This document shows, piece after piece, positions 1 to 5,558 of a DNA stretch of 6,632 nt (position 1 is the stretch's first letter; each line of letters starts with the position of its first letter). A program made the translations under genes and the position numbers. A model generated the notes under the pieces. It was not told the DNA's origin. It did no database searches and worked only from the letters and a program-made list of their open reading frames with translations. The DNA is from Actinotignum schaalii_C (GTDB lineage Bacteria; Actinomycetota; Actinomycetes; Actinomycetales; Actinomycetaceae). The stretch lies in the NCBI RefSeq assembly GCF_034119425.1, contig NZ_JAWUEL010000053.1, positions 1 to 6,632 of the forward strand, written 5' to 3'.

Positions 1-25
1 GGCGCGGGGTGTGGCTCGGCGAGGT

Positions 26-83
26 GGGCCGGCGCTACTGCCTGCGCAGAGGGCCGGCGTTACTGGCCTAGTGCGCTGAGCGG
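26..83. repeat. 25-bp-spaced GC-rich repeats overlapping the ATPase stop codon
   Basis: GGGCCGGCGCTACTG (26-40) and GGGCCGGCGTTACTG (51-65) are 25 bp apart and differ at one base. The second contains the TAA stop of the ATPase gene (62-60, minus strand). The motif resembles the 19-bp repeat at 1606-1667: GCCGG and GCGCTACT are shared, with a few internal bases missing. CTAGTGCGCTGAGCGG (68-83) matches the same repeat in reverse orientation with small differences. GGCGTTAC (56-63) is also the reverse complement of GTAACGCC (91-98), giving an 8-bp stem with a long loop around the end of the gene. Confidence 0.6.
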
Positions 84-1328
84 GAAAGTGGTAACGCCCT
101 CGGCTGCGGGCCCGGTTATTCCCGTGCCGGTAATGACGGCGAGGAAAGCGGGTTCGCCGCGTTCCGGCGCGATCTGATCAACTGCTTTTTTGAGACTGCG
201 CGCGCCTCGGGTGACCTGCCCGCCCCCGAGTTTGACTTCAACGCCCGCCCATACGCCTCCCGGGAATTCCAGCACCGCATCGATTTCATGGCCGTAGGAA
301 TCGCGGTAATGCCGCACGTGCCCACCCAGGATCTCGGCAAAAACGCTGAGATCGTGCACAACCGCGGACTCGAAAATAAATCCGAGAGTTTCTAGATCCC
401 GCCGCAGTGCCGAGCTATCCGCGGCAAGCGCCGCACACGCGAGCGCCGGATCGGCCAGGTGATACTTGGGTGACAGCCGCAACTGGGCTTTGGAACGAAG
501 CCGAACCGACCAGGCCGGAACCGCCTCAACAACGAAAAGCCGCTGGAGAGTATCCAGAAGAGTGGATACCGTTTGCCGACTCGACGCGGGGAAAACCGCG
601 TCCAGATCCTTTTTGAGAGTGGCGATGGAGACTTCGGATGCCACCGAGCGGGCCAGGGTCCTAAGTAGATGCAAGATGAGTTGCGGGTCTTGGCGCAAGG
701 TAATAATCCGAGGAATATCGGCACGTGCAATCTCCTGGAGATAGCTGGTCAGCGCGAAGAACGCCGCCTCGCCTTCCAGATCGAGCATCCCGGGGAAGCC
801 TGGGCGCAGCAGGGCCTCAATCACGGAATCGAGAGGAGGCGTGCTGAGGTTCGTGGAAACGGGCTCCCCGGCGAGGAGCTTTTCGAGGGATACCGCGCCC
901 GAGCTGCGCCCCTTTTCCTGCCAGGTCATCGTGCGTTGGCGGACGCGGGTGAAACGCCCGGCGCCGGTGTGGCGCGTGATGTCACCTGCCGGAACCGAGG
1001 AGCCGGTGAGAATGAAATCCCCGAAGCCGGGGGAGGAATCCACCGCCCGGCGCACCATATTCCACAGGTCTGGATTGAGCTGCCATTCGTCGAGGAGCCG
1101 CGGGCGTCCGCCTTCCAGAAGCGCATCCGGAGCTATCTGCGCGAGTTGCTGCGCCTGCGGGGTGTCCAAGAAAACAGCGGATTCGCAGTGATGCAGTGCC
1201 GTCATTGTCTTTCCGCAGCCGCGCGGGCCTTCAATGACTAGCGCGCCTGACGAGGCGAGAGCCCGCGTGACCAGGCGGTCTAGAGCCCGGGGAAGATAGG
1301 GAATTCCTGCAACTGCTTCCGTGTCCAT
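60..1328 (-). CDS. AAA ATPase with DUF4143 / PD-(D/E)XK-like C-terminal domain (COG1373-type)
   Basis: A 422-residue orphan ATPase of the AAA_14 plus DUF4143 architecture, whose cellular role is not established. Visible motifs: the common opening YLPRALDR (residues 11-18), Walker A GPRGCGKT (34-41), Walker B RPRLLDEW with D80/E81, sensor-like FILTGSS (105-111), and an arginine-rich stretch GAGRFTRVRQR (122-132). The C-terminal half is DUF4143-like and ends with a nuclease-fold signature: E320, D350 in HEID, and E364-V-K366 in VEVK, so the acidic and lysine positions of a PD-(D/E)XK site look intact. There is no signal peptide or membrane segment, so it should be cytoplasmic. The ATG at 1328 is the first possible start because an in-frame TAG lies just upstream; there is no Shine-Dalgarno at usable spacing, and a -10-like element sits 6 nt before the ATG, suggesting a leaderless mRNA. 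A five-unit repeat array lies directly upstream. It is unrelated to the transporter operon on its 5' side. Family call is firm; function is unknown. Confidence 0.9.
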   Translation of the reverse strand: MDTEAVAGIPYLPRALDRLVTRALASSGALVIEGPRGCGKTMTALHHCESAVFLDTPQAQQLAQIAPDALLEGGRPRLLDEWQLNPDLWNMVRRAVDSSPGFGDFILTGSSVPAGDITRHTGAGRFTRVRQRTMTWQEKGRSSGAVSLEKLLAGEPVSTNLSTPPLDSVIEALLRPGFPGMLDLEGEAAFFALTSYLQEIARADIPRIITLRQDPQLILHLLRTLARSVASEVSIATLKKDLDAVFPASSRQTVSTLLDTLQRLFVVEAVPAWSVRLRSKAQLRLSPKYHLADPALACAALAADSSALRRDLETLGFIFESAVVHDLSVFAEILGGHVRHYRDSYGHEIDAVLEFPGGVWAGVEVKLGGGQVTRGARSLKKAVDQIAPERGEPAFLAVITGTGITGPAAEGVTTFPLSALGQ

Positions 1329-1334
1329 AACCCC

Positions 1335-1363
1335 AGTCTAGAGGGTGGGTTGCAAAATGTAGA
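1335..1363 (-). promoter_or_regulatory. Putative leaderless promoter of the AAA ATPase gene
   Basis: On the minus strand TAGACT (1340-1335) fits an actinobacterial TANNNT -10 element and is followed by exactly 6 nt (GGGGTT) before the ATG, which would place the transcription start at or next to the start codon. The expected -35 window (about 1363-1358, TCTACA) is not a good sigma70 hexamer and lies inside the first unit of the repeat array. Transcription may therefore depend on whatever binds the repeats. Inferred from sequence only. Confidence 0.5.
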
Positions 1364-1451
1364 GTCCTTACGTTGCAAAATGTAGGGCAATTACGTTGCA
1401 TTTTGTAGGGTAGCTACGTTGCAAAATGTAGGGCTGTTACGTTGCATTTTG
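1345..1451. repeat. Five-unit 23-bp iterated array with core of switching orientation
   Basis: Five units at an exact 23-bp period, starting at 1345, 1368, 1391, 1414 and 1437. The best unit is TTACGTTGCAAAATGTAGGG (1368-1387) followed by a 3-bp variable spacer. Units 1, 2 and 4 carry TTGCAAAATGTAG; unit 3 carries TTGCATTTTGTAG; unit 5 carries TTGCATTTTG and then diverges. The inner heptamer CAAAATG is thus replaced by its reverse complement CATTTTG while the flanks stay in one orientation. In unit 4 the outer CTAC and GTAG form an inverted pair. Unit 1 also lacks the TTACG prefix and reads AGAG rather than AGGG at its end. The array lies immediately upstream of the ATPase start and covers its -35 zone, so an operator or protein-loading site is the likeliest role. 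It is not CRISPR: the period is too short and there are no real spacers. Confidence 0.9.
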
Positions 1452-1597
1452 ATTTCGGGCAGATGTGGCGGTCTTCCCGCGAGAGCCTCATGGGCCTCAC
1501 GGAGTTCAATAGTCACATCGGCCCCTGGGGAGGTGGTATGTGTTTTCAGAGCTGTACTGCGTTTGTTGTACATGCGAAGTACGTCCCGGGAAAACAT
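1391..1597 (-). CDS. Doubtful small ORF in the intergenic gap (68 codons)
   Basis: An ORF of 68 codons starts at ATG 1597 just after a strong purine-rich AGGAGGG, but the spacing to the ATG is only about 2-3 nt. Its 3' end runs into the 23-bp repeat array and stops at a TAA inside unit 3. The first 50 or so codons use G or C at roughly half of third positions, much lower than the flanking genes, and I recognise no domain in the product. The sequence is hydrophilic with no membrane segment. It may be a decayed or recently acquired fragment, or chance. Listed only because of the ribosome-binding sequence. Confidence 0.2.
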   Translation of the reverse strand: MFSRDVLRMYNKRSTALKTHTTSPGADVTIELREAHEALAGRPPHLPEIKMQRNSPTFCNVATLQNAT

Positions 1598-1605
1598 ACC
1601 CTCCT
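1452..1605. other. Gene-poor spacer, less GC-rich than its surroundings
   Basis: Between the 23-bp array and the 19-bp array lies about 150 bp with visibly lower GC content than the flanking genes. Apart from the doubtful small ORF on the minus strand I see no convincing gene, tRNA, terminator or transposon end. A short GGG/CCC-closed sequence around 1588-1601 is too weak to be called a hairpin terminator. Confidence 0.5.
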
Positions 1606-1667
1606 CGCCGGCTCAGCGCTACTCCGCCGGCTCAGCGCTACTCCGCCAAAACTGCGCTAGTCCGCCG
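1606..1667. repeat. 19-bp GC-rich tandem repeat overlapping the ABC gene stop codon
   Basis: Two perfect copies of CGCCGGCTCAGCGCTACTC (1606-1624 and 1625-1643), a diverged third copy CGCCAAAACTGCGCTAGTC (1644-1662), and the first bases of a fourth (1663-1667). The diverged copy contains the TAG stop codon (1659-1657, minus strand) of the upstream ABC gene, so the array begins at the very end of that coding sequence and runs downstream. Each full unit contains the self-complementary hexamers GCCGGC and AGCGCT. There is no T-rich tract, so a classical intrinsic terminator is not supported, although a 3'-end processing or Rho-related role is possible. Confidence 0.85.
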
Positions 1668-3531
1668 CAGCTCCCAGCTGCCAGCCGGCCGCGCGCCGTC
1701 GATCCTCCCAGAACTTCCGGTACAGTCCGCCGCTTTCCAGCAGCTCCGCGTGGGTGCCCACTTCGCGCACGGTACCGCTCGCGTCGAGTACCACGATCTG
1801 GTCCGCGCCCTGCACGGTTTCTAGCTTATGAGCGATGACCAGGACCGTTGCCTCCTGGCGCAGCTGCTGGATGCAGGCGCGGATAGCGGCGGTATTTTCC
1901 GGATCGAGGGCTGAGGTGGCTTCGTCGAAAAGCACGATGGGAGCGTGCTTGAGGAGCGCCCGCGCGATGGAGACTCGTTGGCGTTCCCCGCCGGAAAGCA
2001 TTCCGCCGCGCTCACCCACCGGGCTCTCCCAGCCGCCGGGGAGCCGCGCGGCAATATCGCTCACGCCGGCCATATCCGCCGCCGCTCGCACTTCGGCATC
2101 CGTGGCGTTTTCGCGGCCCACCCGGATATTCGCTTCGAGGGTGTCATCGTAGAGGTACACGTCCTGGAACACCATGGACAGCTGCGCCATGAGCTGCGCC
2201 GTCGTTTGATCGCGCACATCCACGCCGCCGATTTTTACGCTGCCGCCGTCCACGTCCCAGAAGCGGCACATGAGGCGGAAGAGGGTGGATTTGCCCGCCC
2301 CGGACGGCCCCACGATCGCGGTGAGGGTGCCCGGCTGGGCCGTGAAACTCACGCCGTTCAGCACCGGGGTATCCGCGCGGTACCCGAAACGAACGTCCGT
2401 GAGGGCAACTTCGCCGGGCGTGGGAAGGGCGACGTCGCTGGCCGGCTCGCTGGGCACAGGTGCATCAAGCACCTCGTGCATGGATTCGAGCGGAGTGCGG
2501 GCCACCTCCGTTGCCATAACGAAAGAGGTGAAATCCTCCAGATTCCGCATGAAGCGCAGCGCTACCCCGAGGAAGGCGAGGGTGGCCGCCGGATTAAGAA
2601 GCCCGCCCGTGCACAGATGCACCGCGAGCGCGATGAGGCTAACCACCAGTAGCTGCGCGCCCACCCCGGAAAGGAGGTTAGCGGCGATGCCCAGCCACAG
2701 CGAACGGCGCTGGGCGGCGAGATTCGCCTTGACGGCGGTATGGAGCGGCGCGAACGTGGCGGCCTGGCCGGTGGCCCGCAGGATGGGCTGGCACCGGGCG
2801 TATTCCACGATCCGGTCCGCCAGGTCGCTTTCGGTGGTGCTGGTGGCCAGCTCGGAGCGGCGTCGTAATACCCGTGCCGCGGCGGCCAGCGCGCACAGCA
2901 GTGGGAAAGCAACCGTGAGGGCGAGTCCCAGCTGCCACTGCCAGATCCACATGCCCACCAGCAGCACCAGCGCGGCGGTGGCATTGCGAATAATCGGGGT
3001 GGTGAAATGGGCGATGCCCTGGCCGATAGCCATAAGTCCGTCCGTGACGAGGCGGGAGAGCGTGCCGGCCCAGCCGGAGCGGAACCATCCCAGCGGTAGG
3101 CGGGAGAGCTGGTCGCCTAGCAGGCTCAGGCTGTGCCGGATCACGTCCATCGCGGCGGTGTAGGCCATCACCGCTTGGACGTAAGCGGTGAGTAGCCCGG
3201 TGACCGCGAGCGCGGCGAGTACGCTGATCCAGCCGCCCACGCCGAGGCCGAGGGTGGGGGTGCCGGTAGACCAGGTCAGCGCCAGGGGCACCACGGTGAG
3301 CAGCGCGAGTCCTTCGATCATTCCGGACAGAATGACCAGGGCAATGGAGCGGCGGTAGTAGCCGTGGCCTTCCTCGGTGAGGACCGAGCCGTAGGCGTGC
3401 ACGAGGAGCGGATCGGAGAAACGCCCGGTGTGCGTGTGCCCGGTATGCGTGTGTCCGGTATGCCCGGTGCGCGTGTGCCCGCCGTACGTATTCGTAGCGG
3501 GGGAGTTGTGAGGATTCTTCGCGTTAGGCAT
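1657..3531 (-). CDS. ABC transporter permease/ATPase, IrtB/YbtQ-like siderophore importer subunit
   Basis: A 624-residue fused membrane plus ATPase half-transporter. About six membrane segments lie between residues 63 and 330. The ATPase domain carries Walker A GPSGAGKST (408-416), Q-loop Q456, signature LSGGERQ (512-518), Walker B IVLFDE (532-537), canonical D-loop SALD (540-543) and H-loop H568. The C-terminal FWEDRRRAAGWQL resembles the ends of IrtB/YbtQ-type proteins, which have an exporter fold but import ferric siderophores. The start at 3531 overlaps the end of the preceding gene by 8 bp and has AAGGA 7 nt upstream, indicating translational coupling and heterodimer partnership. The N-terminus is unusual: residues 18-36 are a Gly-Thr-His repeat with six histidines, ahead of the first helix and probably cytoplasmic. 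The assignment as an importer is inferred from family resemblance and the iron box upstream of the operon; a multidrug or peptide exporter is the alternative. Confidence 0.88.
   Translation of the reverse strand: MPNAKNPHNSPATNTYGGHTRTGHTGHTHTGHTHTGRFSDPLLVHAYGSVLTEEGHGYYRRSIALVILSGMIEGLALLTVVPLALTWSTGTPTLGLGVGGWISVLAALAVTGLLTAYVQAVMAYTAAMDVIRHSLSLLGDQLSRLPLGWFRSGWAGTLSRLVTDGLMAIGQGIAHFTTPIIRNATAALVLLVGMWIWQWQLGLALTVAFPLLCALAAAARVLRRRSELATSTTESDLADRIVEYARCQPILRATGQAATFAPLHTAVKANLAAQRRSLWLGIAANLLSGVGAQLLVVSLIALAVHLCTGGLLNPAATLAFLGVALRFMRNLEDFTSFVMATEVARTPLESMHEVLDAPVPSEPASDVALPTPGEVALTDVRFGYRADTPVLNGVSFTAQPGTLTAIVGPSGAGKSTLFRLMCRFWDVDGGSVKIGGVDVRDQTTAQLMAQLSMVFQDVYLYDDTLEANIRVGRENATDAEVRAAADMAGVSDIAARLPGGWESPVGERGGMLSGGERQRVSIARALLKHAPIVLFDEATSALDPENTAAIRACIQQLRQEATVLVIAHKLETVQGADQIVVLDASGTVREVGTHAELLESGGLYRKFWEDRRRAAGWQLGAAAD
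3424..3477 (-). repeat. 15-bp in-frame tandem repeat encoding His-Thr-rich tail
   Basis: On the plus strand, CCCGGTGTGCGTGTG (3424-3438), CCCGGTATGCGTGTG (3439-3453), a 9-bp shortened unit TCCGGTATG (3454-3462) and CCCGGTGCGCGTGTG (3463-3477). On the coding strand each full unit encodes HTHTG or HTRTG and the short one HTG. All length differences are multiples of three, so copy-number change would lengthen or shorten the tail of the ABC subunit without breaking the frame. Confidence 0.85.
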
Positions 3532-5419
3532 CTTCGCGTCCTTCCATGAGCCGCACCCAGAAGGGATGCGTGGCTACGTCCTCCGGGGTACCCAGGGCGG
3601 ATATCCGCCCCTGTTCCAAAATGCACACCTGATCCACCCCGAGCACCGATTCGGCGTGGTGGGCGATGACGAGCACGGTGCGCCCGGCCACCAGACGATT
3701 GAGGGCGCTTTGGATTTCCGCTTCGCACTGCGGATCGGTGGCTACGGTCGCTTCATCCAAAATAAGCAGATCGGCGTCGGCCAGCAGCGCCCGCGCGATA
3801 GCCAGGCGCTGATATTGACCTCCGGACATCGCGGTATCTTCCCCGAGCACGGTGTCCAGCCCCGCGGGAAGGGCGCAGATATCCTCCCAAATATTGGCGG
3901 CGCGGGCCGCTTGCTCGATGGCGGCGTCGTCGGCATCGGGCTGCGCGAGGCGAATGTTATCGCGCACGGACATGCGCAGCATTTGCGCGTCTTGCAGCAC
4001 GAAAGCGACCCGCTTGTAGAGGTCTTTTTCGGAGAGGGTGCGCAGGTCGCGCCCGTCGAGGAGCACCCGCCCGCTATCCGGATCGCGGAAACGCGCGAGC
4101 ATGGTGGCCAGGGTGGATTTGCCCGAACCGGACGGGCCGAGCAGCGCGGTCACGGTGCCGCGGCGCAGCGTGAGCGAGACACCGTCGAGGGCCTGGATGG
4201 TGCGCCCGGCACGCGGATACGAGTAGCGCACGTTGTCGAACACAACGTGCGCGGGTACGACGCCGCCCGCGGCTTCCCCGGTGCTCGCGGCCGTGGGGGC
4301 TCCGGCCTGTTGCTCCGCGGCAGCTGGCGCGGTCGCGGACTCGGAGAGCTGGGGCAGCTGCTCCACGCTCGTCACCTCGATAATGCGCAGTGCGGAATTC
4401 CCGGCCAGCTGATAGGACCACATGCTGGTAGAGAGGGTGTCGAAGGTGAGTGGCACAATGAGGCCAATAAGGGAGCAGGCGATGACCTCGGGGAGGGTGG
4501 CGGCGCCGGCGGCCAGAATCAGCGAGCCGAGCCCCATGTTAACGAGCAGCACCACCGGCGCGGAAATGAAAGACATAGCCAACGCGGAGCCTTTGAGCAT
4601 CGGCCCGCACCAATCCCAGTAGAAATTCCCGAAATCATCCGCGGCGCGCGCAAAAGCACGATGCGCGTGGCCGACTTTCCCGAAGCTCTTGACCACCTGG
4701 ATGCCTTCCACGAATTCCACCCCGCGCGCGGCGAGGTAACCAAGCCGGTCATCCATCTCCGCGGTCTTTTCGCCCATGTCCCGCATCATGAACATTTGCG
4801 CCGCGAAGTAGAAAGGCAGCGGAATCATGGTGAGAAGCCCGAGGCGCCAATTCACGGTGAAAGCGAAAATAACGAGGGCCAGGGGAGTAGCTACCGCGGC
4901 CGTGGTTTCCACCGGGGCGTGCGCCACCAGGGTGTGGAGCGTGGTGGTGTCGGCTTGAATCGCTTTGCGGATCTGCCCGGAGCGCGCCCGGGAGAACCAC
5001 GAGAGTGGTGCGCGTGAAATCTGCGCGATAATGCGTTCTTGTAGCAGGCCGCGCAGTTTGAGATCCGCGAAATGTGTGATGCTCAGCGCGAGGAAATAGA
5101 GGAAGAGCTGGGTGCAAAAAGCCCCGGCGAGAAGTTTGACATTCCAGCTCAGTGCTTCGTTATCTATCGGCGTTCCGGCGCGCCAGGCCGGCAGCAGAAT
5201 ATCGCCGATGCGCACCAGTGCAATAAAAGGCGCCACGGCCACGAGTGAGGAGCACACCGCCATGAAGCGGCCAAGCGCCAGGCGCGGCGCGATCGGTGCC
5301 ATGAGTTCTTTGAGGGCGCGCTGTCCTTGCGCGCGTTTTTCTTTATACGTATCGACACGCGTGGCGACGCCGCCGTTCGGGGCGGTGCCGGCATCTGCGT
5401 GGGTGAGGTGAGCCGTCAT
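3524..5419 (-). CDS. ABC transporter permease/ATPase, IrtA/YbtP-like siderophore importer subunit
   Basis: A 631-residue half-transporter, the first gene of the operon. Membrane segments lie at about 47-70, 95-115, 170-188, 192-210, 278-305 and 310-328; an Ala/Thr-rich linker (about 358-388) precedes the ATPase domain with Walker A GPSGSGKST (428-436), Q-loop Q476, signature MSGGQ (531-535), Walker B LLILDE (551-556) and H-loop H587. The region after Walker B reads EATVATDP instead of EATSALDP; a diverged D-loop here is reminiscent of IrtA-type subunits, while the partner has the canonical one. The mycobacterial siderophore-interacting domain of IrtA is absent. The ATG at 5419 is preferred because GGAGGAA precedes it at proper spacing, whereas the in-frame ATG at 5479 (adding 20 residues) lies within the -10 element. 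An iron box lies in the promoter. Substrate is inferred to be a ferric siderophore or similar metallophore. Confidence 0.88.
   Translation of the reverse strand: MTAHLTHADAGTAPNGGVATRVDTYKEKRAQGQRALKELMAPIAPRLALGRFMAVCSSLVAVAPFIALVRIGDILLPAWRAGTPIDNEALSWNVKLLAGAFCTQLFLYFLALSITHFADLKLRGLLQERIIAQISRAPLSWFSRARSGQIRKAIQADTTTLHTLVAHAPVETTAAVATPLALVIFAFTVNWRLGLLTMIPLPFYFAAQMFMMRDMGEKTAEMDDRLGYLAARGVEFVEGIQVVKSFGKVGHAHRAFARAADDFGNFYWDWCGPMLKGSALAMSFISAPVVLLVNMGLGSLILAAGAATLPEVIACSLIGLIVPLTFDTLSTSMWSYQLAGNSALRIIEVTSVEQLPQLSESATAPAAAEQQAGAPTAASTGEAAGGVVPAHVVFDNVRYSYPRAGRTIQALDGVSLTLRRGTVTALLGPSGSGKSTLATMLARFRDPDSGRVLLDGRDLRTLSEKDLYKRVAFVLQDAQMLRMSVRDNIRLAQPDADDAAIEQAARAANIWEDICALPAGLDTVLGEDTAMSGGQYQRLAIARALLADADLLILDEATVATDPQCEAEIQSALNRLVAGRTVLVIAHHAESVLGVDQVCILEQGRISALGTPEDVATHPFWVRLMEGREDA
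3539..3543 (-). promoter_or_regulatory. Ribosome binding site of the second ABC gene, inside the first
   Basis: AAGGA on the minus strand lies 7 nt before the ATG at 3531 and within the last codons of the upstream ABC gene, whose TAA is at 3526-3524. The overlap sequence is ATGCCTAA. This fixes the start and fits coupled translation of the two subunits. Confidence 0.7.
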
Positions 5420-5423
5420 CCCA

Positions 5424-5430
5424 TTCCTCC
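5424..5430 (-). promoter_or_regulatory. Ribosome binding site that sets the first ABC gene start
   Basis: GGAGGAA on the minus strand lies 4 nt (6 nt from the GGAGG core) before the ATG at 5419. No comparable sequence precedes the longer in-frame ATG at 5479, which is inside the promoter -10 hexamer, so the shorter protein is chosen. Confidence 0.75.
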
Positions 5431-5443
5431 GCGAACAGTAGGA

Positions 5444-5476
5444 GAGGTGCCCCGCGGGCGATCCACGGAGCACCTC
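5444..5476 (-). other. Possible 5' leader hairpin of the ABC operon
   Basis: On the minus strand GAGGTGCTCC (5476-5467) can pair with GGGGCACCTC (5453-5444), ten pairs including one G-T wobble, around a 13-nt loop. It lies between the promoter and the ribosome binding site. If transcription starts near 5471, as the -10 predicts, part of the left arm would not be in the RNA and only about six pairs would remain, so its role as an RNA structure is uncertain. Confidence 0.4.
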
Positions 5477-5477
5477 C

Positions 5478-5506
5478 ATATTAGGCTTCCCTTACCTCGC
5501 GGTAAA
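5478..5506 (-). promoter_or_regulatory. Promoter of the ABC operon
   Basis: On the minus strand a -35-like TTTACC (5506-5501) and -10 TAATAT (5483-5478) are separated by 17 bp, predicting transcription start near 5471 and a leader of about 50 nt before the ATG at 5419. The -10 is close to consensus. The iron box occupies the spacer and the start of the -10. Confidence 0.7.
5481..5499. promoter_or_regulatory. DtxR/IdeR-like iron box
   Basis: TTAGGCTTCCCTTACCTCG on the plus strand agrees with the DtxR/IdeR consensus TWAGGTTAGSCTAACCTWA at 13 of 19 positions by eye, with both AGG and CCT arms at the correct 15-bp span. It overlaps the spacer and -10 of the ABC operon promoter, the usual position for iron-dependent repression. 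Derepression under iron limitation is the inferred behaviour. Confidence 0.72.
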
Positions 5507-5558
5507 TAGGACTCAGAAATTACTGTGCGGCTGCGGGCCCGGCGCGTGCTCCTGCCCT

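Noticed and set aside
1345..1451. CRISPR array
   Set aside because: The units are 20 bp with only 3-bp gaps; there is no room for spacers and no cas gene is visible.
1606..1667. Transposon terminal inverted repeat
   Set aside because: The copies are direct and tandem, no transposase lies nearby and no target duplication could be identified.
1419..1838. Plus-strand ORF across the intergenic gap
   Set aside because: It starts in the repeat array and ends antisense to the ABC gene; no ribosome binding site or domain is visible.
2270..3163. 297-codon open frame on the plus strand
   Set aside because: Antisense to the second ABC gene, which has every ABC motif; the shadow product is Ser/Arg-rich without recognisable motifs.
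3566..5017. 483-codon open frame on the plus strand
   Set aside because: It is the antisense shadow of the first ABC gene; the product is low-complexity Gly/His/Arg-rich with no domain, as expected opposite a high-GC coding frame.
1657..5419. Multidrug exporter pair
   Set aside because: The fold alone would allow it, but the iron box, the IrtB/YbtQ-like C-terminus and the diverged D-loop of the partner favour a metallophore importer; not formally excluded.
5420..5479. 20-residue N-terminal extension of the first ABC gene from the ATG at 5479
   Set aside because: That ATG lies within the -10 hexamer and next to the iron box, and has no ribosome binding site; the ATG at 5419 has a strong one.
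5520..5558. Intrinsic terminator after the YhgE-type gene
   Set aside because: GC-rich self-complementary bases (CGGGCCCG) are present, but there is no clear stem followed by a T tract.
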